IMG/VR virus record: IMGVR_UViG_3300025889_009004
Span: 1-20,064 of that record
From: a virus
Length of the DNA stretch: 20,064 nucleotides
Strand: one strand, 5' to 3'
Every line of letters starts with the position of its first letter. Position 1 is the stretch's first letter. Made by a program: the position numbers and the translations under genes. Below, in pieces: positions 8,199 to 17,401 of the stretch. The notes under the pieces were generated by a model that worked only from the letters and a program-made list of their open reading frames with translations, was not told where the DNA came from and did no database searches.

Positions 8199-11100
8199 TA
8201 AATACTCCTCCGAGATTTTCTTCTTCTATCTCTAATCTAAATAAATCATACCATATATAGTAGAAGTCAGGGTACTGCATCATAAGTTGTTTTGATATAG
8301 TACTCAAATACTGTCTAGCTTGTTTTGCTTCAGACCTTTGTAATGATGCATTAGCACCAAACTCTGATTGTATACCATTAAGTATGCTTTGTCTTGCTGC
8401 TAAATACTGCATAGCACCTTGTACTGAAGGCAGGTCTTCTATCTTTACAGTAGAACCATCAGGCATCTGTACAGTTTTACCTGCTTCATTATTAATCATA
8501 GCTACAAATTGTTGTATTTTAGCTTCTGTTTGCATAGGTTTTTGTACTGTAGATGTAGTACCATAACCAACAAATTTATTTTGTAAATCTAATTTAGTCA
8601 AATATAATTGTTCAAACTTTTTGTCAATTGGTATAGATGCATAAACATTAGTATCTAACAATAATCTTCTAGCATTTTCGTAAGCTAAAGAACCTTGAGC
8701 TTGTCTTACAGATTGTTTAAATTGTGTATCTGTTAAATCAACTCTCTTGCCTTCTGTAAAAGAATCAGCCCAAGCCTGATAATCAAATTCTCCTAAAGGA
8801 CTATCAGGAAATAAATAATAAGATATATCTGGATATCTATCCATTATCTCTTTATTTTGTTTATAAAAATATCCACCTTCTACTGTGTAACTAGTAGCTT
8901 GTATTTTTTTAGATTTAGATACTAACAAAGCAGTAGGGTCAAAACCAAATGTTCTAATAAAATCTGCAGTAGCAGTAACTCTGTCTCCACCTCTACCAGC
9001 TAGCATCTGATAATAAGCATCTGAAAATAAAGTATCAGCAAAATACTTATGCTGTGGGTCATTAGCTTTAGCTTTAAATGGGTCTAAATATGCTACACCT
9101 TCAGGTCCTACTTCATATTCATAATTAACTACAGCAGGAGAAGGAGCTACGAAAGCAATAAATGCTTGATACTTAAGCATAGAGTTAGCTAACTTTCTTG
9201 CTTGTTCTAAACTTTTTTGTTCTGCTTCAGGTGTACTATCATCGTATATTCCTGATACAAACATAGCTCTTTGTATATCTTTTACTCTATTAGCATAAGC
9301 TCTTTGTAGCTCAGGACTAGAACTACCACCTAAAGCACGTAACCTATTCATCCAAGTAGGTAATGCAGCATCTACATAATAAGTTGGGTCTGCAGGTGAA
9401 TACTGTGGTCTTCCATAAGGAAACAATGCTTGGTCAATACCTTTAGTAGAAGGCAGTACTGCTGATGCAGGTAATTGTATAAGGGGTCCTAAACCAGGTA
9501 CAACTGAACCTGCAACCATATTTAAACCACTAGCGTAACCTTCTATACGTGCATTAACATTAGGTGCTGTAATATCTTTTGCACCTGTTACAGGATTTGT
9601 TATTGAATCTTCAGGATTGAGATTTTTTAATTGTCTATCTAATTTATTATTTAAACCAAATCCAGGTGCATTATACATTTCTTCACCTGTTTGTGGGTCA
9701 GTAGTAAAGAAACCTTCATCATCACCTTCACCAAAAATACTAGGGTCTCTAGCACCTTCTACTGCACGTTGTATCTTTCTACCAAATAATGTCTTTTGAC
9801 CTTTAAGTAATCTAGTCCAAGTACCTGCAATCTCTAGATAAACTTCTGCGAATGGAAAAGCTAGACGTAACATATCAGATATAGCGTGTCTTTTATTTAA
9901 ATCATAAAGTAATGATTTAGTTTCTTCTAATGCGTATGCTTTAGCTAGTGTATCTATTTGTTCTATATCGTCTATTCCTATTTGTTTAGATACGTCTGCA
10001 AAACCCATACCTTCTAAATTTTTAATATACTTATCTGCTCTAGAGCCTTTTCTGTATTTACCCATTGCTTGTTTAGCTCTTGGCATAATATATGCTCTAG
10101 CAGCATCATCCATATTCGCATATGCACTTTCAATAAATCTCCAATAATACTGTCTAAATGCTGTAGACCTAGATAGTTCATTAGTAGATGCACCCATTAA
10201 AGTACTAAATAATGTTTCTAAAACTTTGTTGTATTGACTTAGTCTGTCACCATCCATATCATATCTAGATGCTTTTACTTTAAAATTATCTTTATCTATA
10301 ACATCAGTTTTAAAATTCTTTAACCAAGTGCTATATGAATTAAATTCACTACGTGTCATATTGCGTGTAAAGTTTCTTTCAACATAGTCGTCAGCTTTTT
10401 TACTAAATATACTTACAACTCTGCTACCTTGTTCTTGAGCACCTGTAGCAATATGTTCAATTAATTCTCTGTCTCCAGTATTTAAAATTTTGTACTCTAT
10501 AGGATTTTTAATTTCTTTAACTGCAGGATTAGAAGTATCTATAAGTTTTTTAGTTCCATTAGGAAATATTTCATATGCCTCATACTTACCACCTGTTTTT
10601 AAATGTAGTCTTGCAACTATAGAATCTATATAAGAATCAGCATAATTTCTATTTTTACTAATAAGGTTTTTTAAAAATCTACTTGTTTCATCAGAGTTAC
10701 CAACATATGCTTTACGCCATCTACTTAAATCTCCATCCCAAAAAGATTGTTTAATAGCATCTATTGATTCTTTAAATTTAACTGGATTTTTTACAGGGTC
10801 TACATTAATTTTTGCTATAAGAGGAGCTATTGGGTCTTCAGCTAATTGCAACAACTCTGATGTCCAACCACCATAAAATCCAGGGTCTCCTGCTTTTTTA
10901 GTAACAAAACCACGACTTCGCTTAGGGTCAATACCAAACATAACGCCATTGTGTGTATTAGACATAGCTTCAGCGTGAAAGAAACTGTTCTCCATTGTTT
11001 CATCTAATATATCTGTGTTGCCTCTACCCCAATTTTCTGTAAGCCAATGTCTACCTTTTTCTCTAGTACTTAAAAATAATTGTCTATTTCTTTGTGGTGT

Positions 11101-14100
11101 TCTACCAAATATCCAAGCAAATGCTGATAGTGGGTGTGCAAATACATTGTCTAGTCCTTCTGCCCACATTCTAATTTGCTCTTCTCCTACGACCCTTGTT
11201 ACCCAAGCTGGACGTAATAGAATAGATGGCTTCCAAAGTAACTGCATATATCCATCACCAATTGTAGTAAGCATACCTTCTGTTATTTTTCCTACATCTG
11301 TGCCATCAGTATTAAGTTTTATATTTGTTCTAGTTTTACCTACAAGTCTTCTTACACTTTCGTACATAGTTCTGTCAGCACCTTTAACTTCTAACTCAGC
11401 TAATGTTGTTATAGGTTTTGCTAATAATCTATCGTATGCTTCGTCTGAAATATTTCTACCTCTACCTGTAAGTCTTAAATGTAAATCTCTCATAGGTCTA
11501 AATACTCTTAAAAATAATCTTGCATCAGGCATAGGTATATATCCTTCATCCCAATACTCTGATAACAGATGTGCTGTAGCTCTTGGTCTATATGCTTTTT
11601 CTGATTTTCTACCTGAGTTTGTTTGTAAAAACTCTTCGTATACTGCATTGAGTACATCAGCAGTATCATCATCTTCTGCTGCAATCTTACGTAATTGAGA
11701 AAGATTATCTTCTAATACAGTATTTAATTTACCTAAAGTTACTCTTTGATTTTTAGTTTGGAAATACATCATATCTTCCATAACATTTTTCATTAAAGCA
11801 GCTTGTACATTATCTAGTTCAGAACTTCCTACAATGTTTAATTTTCTAACCTTGTTTCTGTACAAAAATTGTTGTATTTCTTTTATTTGTTCTTTAGATG
11901 TAGTTTTAGATAAATCAATTACTACGTGTGGTTTGTTACCTTGGTATATACCAGTTTTTAATTTACCACTTACTGTTTCTAAAGTGCCTGTGTCTAAATA
12001 GTTTTTGATACTATTTAAATTTTTACTAGATACACCAGTAGTAAATATTAAAGTTCCATCTGTTTGTTCTATGTTAGATTTAACAATATTACCTAATTCA
12101 TCTTTAGGATTTACTGCACCCCAATCTTTACTCCAATAGTCAGGGTCATATACTTCTTTGCTTTCTAATATTTCATTTGCTTTTTTATAAGATGGTAATG
12201 TTTCACTTATTTCTTTATCTAACTTAGCAATTCTTTGAGCTATAAGTTTTCTGTCATTAATTAAATTTTCTTTAATAGTTTTAATAGGTGGTCCTGATGC
12301 TACCTTTATTGTTTCACCAAGTTCATCTTGTTGTGTTACTTTTTCAAAGGAACCACCACGTTTTCTACTTCTAAAGTCTCTAGTTCTGTATCTTATATTT
12401 GTTTGTATTTCTTTATCTATTTGATTTAATGCATCTTCTTTTAATTTATTTAAACCAATAATTATTTCTTCAGGGTCTGCTTCAACTTCTGTTACACCCA
12501 TATAATTTTTTCTATACCATTCAGCATTTGTTGGGTTGTATGCATATTCAGCTTCTATACGTGCTATATCTGCATTAATATTTTCTATAGCATTGTCTAT
12601 AGAGTTTATAACTTTTTTAGCATCATCTATCTGTTGTATTTTATTTTGTACTGCAGAACGTTCTTTTCTAGGCAAGGCATTAATTTCATCTTTACTACCT
12701 TGTAATGCTTCTTCTCTTATTTTTGAGTACTCTACTTGAGCTTTATATTCATCAGCATCTTTAAAGTCATCTAAACCTAACTCTTTCATTCTTGGAGATA
12801 AGTTATCGTATCTAGAACCTTTTTGTACTTCTAATTCAATTAATCTAAAGTTTGGTCCTTTTTCAGTTTTAACAACATCGTATAATTGCTTTCTTGTTAA
12901 TCCTGTTTTTGTTAGAACACTTTCTAACAAAACACCTTTATCAGGATTAGTAAATATATCCATAGGTATATTACGTATTCTAGATACATTAACTACAGCA
13001 TTACCATACTTGTATTGACCTTTTTTAATTATCTTAGAACTAACAAATGTATCTGGTACAGCTGATATAGAACCATCTGCTATTTTTGATATTGGTGCTA
13101 TGTATTCGTATTTATCACCAATGTCTTTTAAATTATCTAAATTTGCAATAGTAGCATCAGGTACAGTCATACCTTTAGACACTCTACCTTTAGTAGCTAT
13201 TCCTATTTCTTCAGCGATATTTGTTGCTGTTCTTTCAGAACCTGAATAGTAACCTGACCATAATTCATCAATAAGTAACCTAGTTTCTACTGCAGTTTGG
13301 TCGTTAGATATTGCTTTAACTTGTGCAACTATTTCTTCTACATCTTTAGACACTACTTCTGAACTACCTTTAAATCTTGCTAGTACTTTTTCAATAACTG
13401 TTACAGTGTCGTCATCAGTAAGAAACTCTGAAAAATCTTGTTTCATTAATTTAGGTATATCTTCAAATTTAGAACCAGGGAACCATTCAAGTTCACCTAA
13501 CTCATTAACAAAGTATCTATGTGTTTCATCTACAGAAGCCATCCATCTTTTAATACCCTTCATTAATTGAGGTGGTAACTGTATAGCTTCAAACTTTTGA
13601 CCTATATGATTTAATACATCATTCCAAATATCAAGAACATCTCCCATATTCTGTAATGCTTGTGCATCATCAGGATTTAATATTTGATTCTCAGCTAAGT
13701 CTGCTAATTTATTTAATGCAGGATTAGCTATGTCATCATCTACTTTTGCCCATTTCATCCATTGTTTTAAATCAAAGAATGATTGATTTAAATCTTTAAC
13801 ATTTAATTTTGGTACTGGAAATTCAGCAAACAATCTACCTAAAGCAGAATCTGCTTGTGTTTTTTTAACAGCACCTACTAAACCTGTTGCTCTACCAAAA
13901 TCACCAGCGACAAAACCGCCTAATGTACTTGATACAGAACCACGCATTAGTAATGAGTTAGGGTCTAATCTTTTGAACTTTACTTGTTCTTCTATAGCAG
14001 GAATAAGTAAGTTTGTTACTTCTTCTCTTGATTTTGCATTTTTTAATCCTTTATGTAATGCAGCATCACCTTGATTTTTAAGCAATCTACCTACAGTATC

Positions 14101-15141
14101 AAAATCATTAGCTTCTACTAACTGGTCTACTATTCTTGTTCCACCTTTAGTAGCTGTGAGATACTCTGTAGCAGAAGGTACGTGTATAGTTTTTCTTACA
14201 GCTTTATCTATAATTCCTGCACTCTTCATAACATCTGCTTGTGACAAAGACCTTACTGCTTTACCTGCTTTGTTTAAGTAACTTCCAATTAATATTGATG
14301 GGTCAGCTACTAAAGTAAAAGCACCATCAATTAAACCTGACATTATATTGTAACCTTTAGTTCCTGGCTCTAATATAGACGCAGTCAAAGGAGCTGCAGG
14401 TGTTAATTTAGTTGTACCAAATCTAGTTTGAATAGTAAGACTTTCATCTCTTTCTCTTTCTGCATTTGTAATATCTTGTCCATAATAAGTTTGTATTATG
14501 TTTTTAGCAGAGCCTTCATCTATACCTCTACCTACTAGTTCTTTATAAACATCTGTATCTTCAGCTAGTGTAGAGTTAGGAAAGTATCCTTCACCTAAAT
14601 TTACTTTTTTACCTTCTGATAAGTTACTTAAAGCTAACCTACCTACAGAAGGACCTAGCTTATCTCTAACAGCACCTAATTCTTTTCTTGCATCATCGCT
14701 AATTAATAATTGCAATGAAGCACCTAAGATACCTTGGCTGTCTCTATATTTTTTTTGATTTAAATATTTTTGATATGCCAACACTGGCTTTTTAACTATT
14801 TCATCTTGTAAAGAATCAAATGCAGTAAAAGCTGTTCTTATTGTTCCTCTGCCAACTGACTTAACTCTATCCCACCAAGTCTTTTCTACATCTAACCAAC
14901 GTTCAACTATTGTTGCTATCTCTGGTGAATCAGCAGTTAAATTCATTAATGATGCACCAACTAATACATCTTTAGGCAAATAAAAATGTTCGTTAACTAA
15001 TTCTTTTAGATTATTAGCTGTTTGTGGAGCAGAATTAATCATACCCTCAACAACTTTAGCTTGCTCTATACGAGCATTTTGTTGTGTTTCTTCTATCTCA
15101 TCCTGTATAGGTGATTGCCACCACCATCTTATTTCAGCCAT
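8191..15141 (-). CDS. Giant 2316-aa phage protein with a probable split SLOG (YspA-like) nucleotide-binding domain
   Basis: The ATG at 15141 lies one base after the stop of the 109-aa gene, and the frame ends in TGA at 8191. It occupies over a third of the window. It has long helical and coiled-coil stretches (roughly 760-1000), hydrophobic segments in the C-terminal third (for example LRLAFPFAEVYLEIAGTW and LNMVAGSVVPGLGPLIQL) and a motif-like block near 1298-1320 (LWKPSILLRPAWVTRVVGEE). Two distant pieces match the halves of a SLOG/putative molybdenum carrier domain: SGSERTATNIAEEIGIATKG (633-652) and NIEQTDGTLIFTTG (about 1023-1036), then PHVVIDLS and LNIVGSSE (near 1105). Length and position after the portal suggest an internal virion, ejection or tape-measure-like protein, possibly injected. 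I looked for T7/N4-type RNA polymerase motifs and saw none. The exact function is unknown. Confidence 0.75.
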   Translation of the reverse strand: MAEIRWWWQSPIQDEIEETQQNARIEQAKVVEGMINSAPQTANNLKELVNEHFYLPKDVLVGASLMNLTADSPEIATIVERWLDVEKTWWDRVKSVGRGTIRTAFTAFDSLQDEIVKKPVLAYQKYLNQKKYRDSQGILGASLQLLISDDARKELGAVRDKLGPSVGRLALSNLSEGKKVNLGEGYFPNSTLAEDTDVYKELVGRGIDEGSAKNIIQTYYGQDITNAERERDESLTIQTRFGTTKLTPAAPLTASILEPGTKGYNIMSGLIDGAFTLVADPSILIGSYLNKAGKAVRSLSQADVMKSAGIIDKAVRKTIHVPSATEYLTATKGGTRIVDQLVEANDFDTVGRLLKNQGDAALHKGLKNAKSREEVTNLLIPAIEEQVKFKRLDPNSLLMRGSVSSTLGGFVAGDFGRATGLVGAVKKTQADSALGRLFAEFPVPKLNVKDLNQSFFDLKQWMKWAKVDDDIANPALNKLADLAENQILNPDDAQALQNMGDVLDIWNDVLNHIGQKFEAIQLPPQLMKGIKRWMASVDETHRYFVNELGELEWFPGSKFEDIPKLMKQDFSEFLTDDDTVTVIEKVLARFKGSSEVVSKDVEEIVAQVKAISNDQTAVETRLLIDELWSGYYSGSERTATNIAEEIGIATKGRVSKGMTVPDATIANLDNLKDIGDKYEYIAPISKIADGSISAVPDTFVSSKIIKKGQYKYGNAVVNVSRIRNIPMDIFTNPDKGVLLESVLTKTGLTRKQLYDVVKTEKGPNFRLIELEVQKGSRYDNLSPRMKELGLDDFKDADEYKAQVEYSKIREEALQGSKDEINALPRKERSAVQNKIQQIDDAKKVINSIDNAIENINADIARIEAEYAYNPTNAEWYRKNYMGVTEVEADPEEIIIGLNKLKEDALNQIDKEIQTNIRYRTRDFRSRKRGGSFEKVTQQDELGETIKVASGPPIKTIKENLINDRKLIAQRIAKLDKEISETLPSYKKANEILESKEVYDPDYWSKDWGAVNPKDELGNIVKSNIEQTDGTLIFTTGVSSKNLNSIKNYLDTGTLETVSGKLKTGIYQGNKPHVVIDLSKTTSKEQIKEIQQFLYRNKVRKLNIVGSSELDNVQAALMKNVMEDMMYFQTKNQRVTLGKLNTVLEDNLSQLRKIAAEDDDTADVLNAVYEEFLQTNSGRKSEKAYRPRATAHLLSEYWDEGYIPMPDARLFLRVFRPMRDLHLRLTGRGRNISDEAYDRLLAKPITTLAELEVKGADRTMYESVRRLVGKTRTNIKLNTDGTDVGKITEGMLTTIGDGYMQLLWKPSILLRPAWVTRVVGEEQIRMWAEGLDNVFAHPLSAFAWIFGRTPQRNRQLFLSTREKGRHWLTENWGRGNTDILDETMENSFFHAEAMSNTHNGVMFGIDPKRSRGFVTKKAGDPGFYGGWTSELLQLAEDPIAPLIAKINVDPVKNPVKFKESIDAIKQSFWDGDLSRWRKAYVGNSDETSRFLKNLISKNRNYADSYIDSIVARLHLKTGGKYEAYEIFPNGTKKLIDTSNPAVKEIKNPIEYKILNTGDRELIEHIATGAQEQGSRVVSIFSKKADDYVERNFTRNMTRSEFNSYSTWLKNFKTDVIDKDNFKVKASRYDMDGDRLSQYNKVLETLFSTLMGASTNELSRSTAFRQYYWRFIESAYANMDDAARAYIMPRAKQAMGKYRKGSRADKYIKNLEGMGFADVSKQIGIDDIEQIDTLAKAYALEETKSLLYDLNKRHAISDMLRLAFPFAEVYLEIAGTWTRLLKGQKTLFGRKIQRAVEGARDPSIFGEGDDEGFFTTDPQTGEEMYNAPGFGLNNKLDRQLKNLNPEDSITNPVTGAKDITAPNVNARIEGYASGLNMVAGSVVPGLGPLIQLPASAVLPSTKGIDQALFPYGRPQYSPADPTYYVDAALPTWMNRLRALGGSSSPELQRAYANRVKDIQRAMFVSGIYDDSTPEAEQKSLEQARKLANSMLKYQAFIAFVAPSPAVVNYEYEVGPEGVAYLDPFKAKANDPQHKYFADTLFSDAYYQMLAGRGGDRVTATADFIRTFGFDPTALLVSKSKKIQATSYTVEGGYFYKQNKEIMDRYPDISYYLFPDSPLGEFDYQAWADSFTEGKRVDLTDTQFKQSVRQAQGSLAYENARRLLLDTNVYASIPIDKKFEQLYLTKLDLQNKFVGYGTTSTVQKPMQTEAKIQQFVAMINNEAGKTVQMPDGSTVKIEDLPSVQGAMQYLAARQSILNGIQSEFGANASLQRSEAKQARQYLSTISKQLMMQYPDFYYIWYDLFRLEIEEENLGGVFSG
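8205..8211 (-). promoter_or_regulatory. Strong ribosome-binding site for the 582-aa gene
   Basis: GGAGGAG read on the minus strand, six bases before a GTG. It lies inside the end of the 2316-aa gene and is what fixes the GTG start. Confidence 0.8.
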
Positions 15142-15142
15142 T

Positions 15143-15472
15143 TTATAAATTCTTTAGTAAGGCTGCAATCTCCTTGCTAGGTAAAACTTTATACATAGCT
15201 TGCAAAATCATATCTGCATCAGGAGCAGCACCAAATCTACTACTACTATCTTCTATACCTGCTAATGGACTCATCATAGGGTCTTCTTCAGGTCTAGTTG
15301 CATCTTGAACAAACTGACCTAAATTTTGTACAGGTGCTGGTGTAGCTTGTACAACAGGTAATTCTTCTGCTACTTCCATAGGTGCAGAGTCCTGTAAAGT
15401 TTCTAATTCTTTAGCTTGACCTTTATAGTCTTCTGCTTTGTAATCTGCTTTATTAGTTCTTGCTCTACTCAT
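15143..15472 (-). CDS. Small acidic Pro/Ala-rich protein, 109 aa, unknown
   Basis: The start ATG at 15472 sits in a TAATATG junction with the stop of the 68-aa gene, and the stop lies one base before the giant gene's ATG. There is no clear Shine-Dalgarno, so translation probably depends on coupling to the upstream gene. The N-terminus is charged (MSRARTNKADYKAEDYKGQ), the middle is low-complexity and rich in Pro, Ala, Glu and Val (PVVQATPAPVQ), and the end (MILQAMYKVLPSKEIAALLK) could form an amphipathic helix. This shape and its place after the portal would fit a scaffolding or accessory head protein, though it is short for a scaffold and the idea rests only on position. No family recognised. 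Confidence 0.65.
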   Translation of the reverse strand: MSRARTNKADYKAEDYKGQAKELETLQDSAPMEVAEELPVVQATPAPVQNLGQFVQDATRPEEDPMMSPLAGIEDSSSRFGAAPDADMILQAMYKVLPSKEIAALLKNL

Positions 15473-15473
15473 A

Positions 15474-15680
15474 TTAAAAATCTGGTGTAAATACTATGTC
15501 TATTTTTCCAAGTCCAGGTATCCAAGCAACTGTAAAAGTTTCAGGTTTACCTGATTCTTTCATTTCTTGAAAATCCATATCTTGTATGTGTATAAAATTA
15601 TCTTGTGTTTCTTCTGCCATAATTTCTTGTGGGAAATTTCTAGCTATTATTCTTGCAAATTCTGCAAAATCTTCTGGCAT
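15474..15680 (-). CDS. Small hypothetical protein, 68 aa
   Basis: The ATG at 15680 shares its A with the portal stop codon (TAATG) and is preceded by one of the strongest ribosome-binding sites in the window, AGGAGGAG at 15685-15692. The protein begins MPEDFAEFARIIARNFPQEI, is acidic and predicted helical in its first half, and ends with a short beta-prone stretch (TFTVAWIPGLGKIDIVF). It has no motif I can name. The strong site suggests a high level of synthesis, as for a structural or assembly protein, but that is inference. Confidence 0.7.
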   Translation of the reverse strand: MPEDFAEFARIIARNFPQEIMAEETQDNFIHIQDMDFQEMKESGKPETFTVAWIPGLGKIDIVFTPDF

Positions 15681-17401
15681 TATACTCCTCCTAACATTGC
15701 TTGTAAATTAGGTGGTCCTGCTTGTTGTTGTTGTAAAGATTGTTGTAACAATGCTTGTTCTTCAGGAGATGGTTGTTCACCTTGTGCTGTAAAATACTTT
15801 TCTAGTATTTGACCTTTATTTTTTGGATTATTATAAATTTCTACTATAGCCATCATTGCAGACCTATCGCCCTGTTGAGAAGCCTGTATTAACATTTGGT
15901 CCATAATATCTTCTGATTTCTGTTTAGTAATTCTTTCATTAATTTGTGTAAGATTTTCTAAACCATCCATCTCTTGTTGCATAGTTTCTCTATCTATAAT
16001 TCCAGCTTGTAATAACTGTAATCCTGTAATTATTTTATTAGGTGCATCAAAAGAAGCCATAGCACCATACTTACGTCTTGTTATATAGTTTTTATCAATA
16101 TCATTTTTAGGTGTGTAAAACTCTGCAAATGCAGCACCTTTGTATGTACCTGATAATGGTTTTCTTTTTTTGCCTAACAAATGTTCGTCTAGCTCTAATC
16201 TTTTAGCATCTACTTCTTGTAATGCTTTAGATAATATTGTGTGATACTCAGTAACCATTTGACCTACACCAGCAGTAAGTTCTTCCAAACCTCTACCAGT
16301 TACAAAAGAATTTGGTGATATAGCATCATCTTGTACAGGGTATCCTGCTACAACTCTTAATTGTCTTTCTAATCTACCTACGCTTTCAAATAATTGATAA
16401 GGTAAATTAGTTACAGGTTTTACAACTTGTGAACCAGGAGACAAATAGTTTATAGCATTTCTACCTTTTCTATATTGTCCGCTTTCAATTTCACCTACAA
16501 CATTTGTTTCTGTAAATACTGCATCTTCCATAGCAATAGACGACAAAATATTTATTTTTGCCATTTGTGCCATAAGACCAATTACTTGGTCAAACTGACC
16601 TTGTAATCTATCAAAGCTATATCTTTTAGCTACTACAAATGAAGGACCTGATTTAAGAGGATTAGGTACAAAATCTACAATTCTTCTTGAAGCAACGTGC
16701 ATAATGTATGTACCTTCTTCATTCATATACTCAAGTAATACATCACCACTTTCATCTGAGTTTTCCCAACTACCATCATTATTAAAGTTATATACGTTGT
16801 AATTGTTAGACGCTTTGTTTTCTTCTCTAGTTTTAAACCAAGATTTTAACTCAGGGTACATTTCTATTAAGTTACTAACAGGTACTCTTTGTATAATTGC
16901 TAACTCTTTAGGGTCTTGACCATTTCCAAAATAACCAGGAAAACAATCGTATGGGTTTCTAAGTTCAGCAGTTGGATATATATTTCCTGCCATATCTTTT
17001 TTAGTTGTAATAACCCAAACAGCAAAACCATATCCTGGTAGCCATCTAGCAACTTGTGGTAACTGTGAATCTAATTCTTGTAATCTGTCATAAGAAGTAA
17101 CAATTCTTTCTAACTTTTCTTTTTTAACTTTATTTCTTGCACTGTCTCTACCATTAGTAACGTGTACATCTAAAGTAGGCATCTTTCCTAATTTTTGTGC
17201 AAGTCTATCTAATGCAGACAAAATAAGGTTTGGTGCAGGTATCATACTTGCATCCATTCTGTCCATATTAGGACCTAGTAATTCACGAATACCATCTTCG
17301 CCACCATTAAGTATTGCCCTAAATCTTGCTCTGTCAGGCAAAGCATCATCGTGCATTTGTTTAAGTTGTGTTGCTCTGTCTATTATGTGTTCAGGTTTCA
17401 T
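15680..17401 (-). CDS. Portal protein (573 aa)
   Basis: Portal proteins form the dodecameric ring at one capsid vertex through which the terminase pumps DNA. The call rests on position directly after the large terminase, on the length (typical portals are 450-750 aa) and on features such as LILSALDRLAQKLGKMP near residue 60, the RNPYDCFPGYFGNGQ stretch that resembles the beta-rich wing of portals, and a long helical C-terminal half ending in a Gln-rich tail (ALLQQSLQQQQ). No single diagnostic motif is present. The ATG at 17401 is immediately adjacent to the terminase stop, with GGAG at 17406-17409. An alternative would be another head-tail connector, which is less likely at this size and place. 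Confidence 0.75.
   Translation of the reverse strand: MKPEHIIDRATQLKQMHDDALPDRARFRAILNGGEDGIRELLGPNMDRMDASMIPAPNLILSALDRLAQKLGKMPTLDVHVTNGRDSARNKVKKEKLERIVTSYDRLQELDSQLPQVARWLPGYGFAVWVITTKKDMAGNIYPTAELRNPYDCFPGYFGNGQDPKELAIIQRVPVSNLIEMYPELKSWFKTREENKASNNYNVYNFNNDGSWENSDESGDVLLEYMNEEGTYIMHVASRRIVDFVPNPLKSGPSFVVAKRYSFDRLQGQFDQVIGLMAQMAKINILSSIAMEDAVFTETNVVGEIESGQYRKGRNAINYLSPGSQVVKPVTNLPYQLFESVGRLERQLRVVAGYPVQDDAISPNSFVTGRGLEELTAGVGQMVTEYHTILSKALQEVDAKRLELDEHLLGKKRKPLSGTYKGAAFAEFYTPKNDIDKNYITRRKYGAMASFDAPNKIITGLQLLQAGIIDRETMQQEMDGLENLTQINERITKQKSEDIMDQMLIQASQQGDRSAMMAIVEIYNNPKNKGQILEKYFTAQGEQPSPEEQALLQQSLQQQQAGPPNLQAMLGGV
15685..15692 (-). promoter_or_regulatory. Strong ribosome-binding site for the 68-aa gene
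   Basis: AGGAGGAG on the minus strand, four bases before ATG 15680, inside the end of the portal gene. Confidence 0.8.

Noticed and set aside
11015-11698. A 227-aa open frame on the plus strand
   Set aside because: It lies wholly inside the 2316-aa gene on the other strand, has no ribosome-binding site and shows a Ser/Pro/Leu-rich composition typical of antisense of an AT-rich gene.
8191-15141. Virion RNA polymerase of the N4 type in the giant protein
   Set aside because: The size invites comparison, but I found none of the T7-like polymerase motifs in the expected order.
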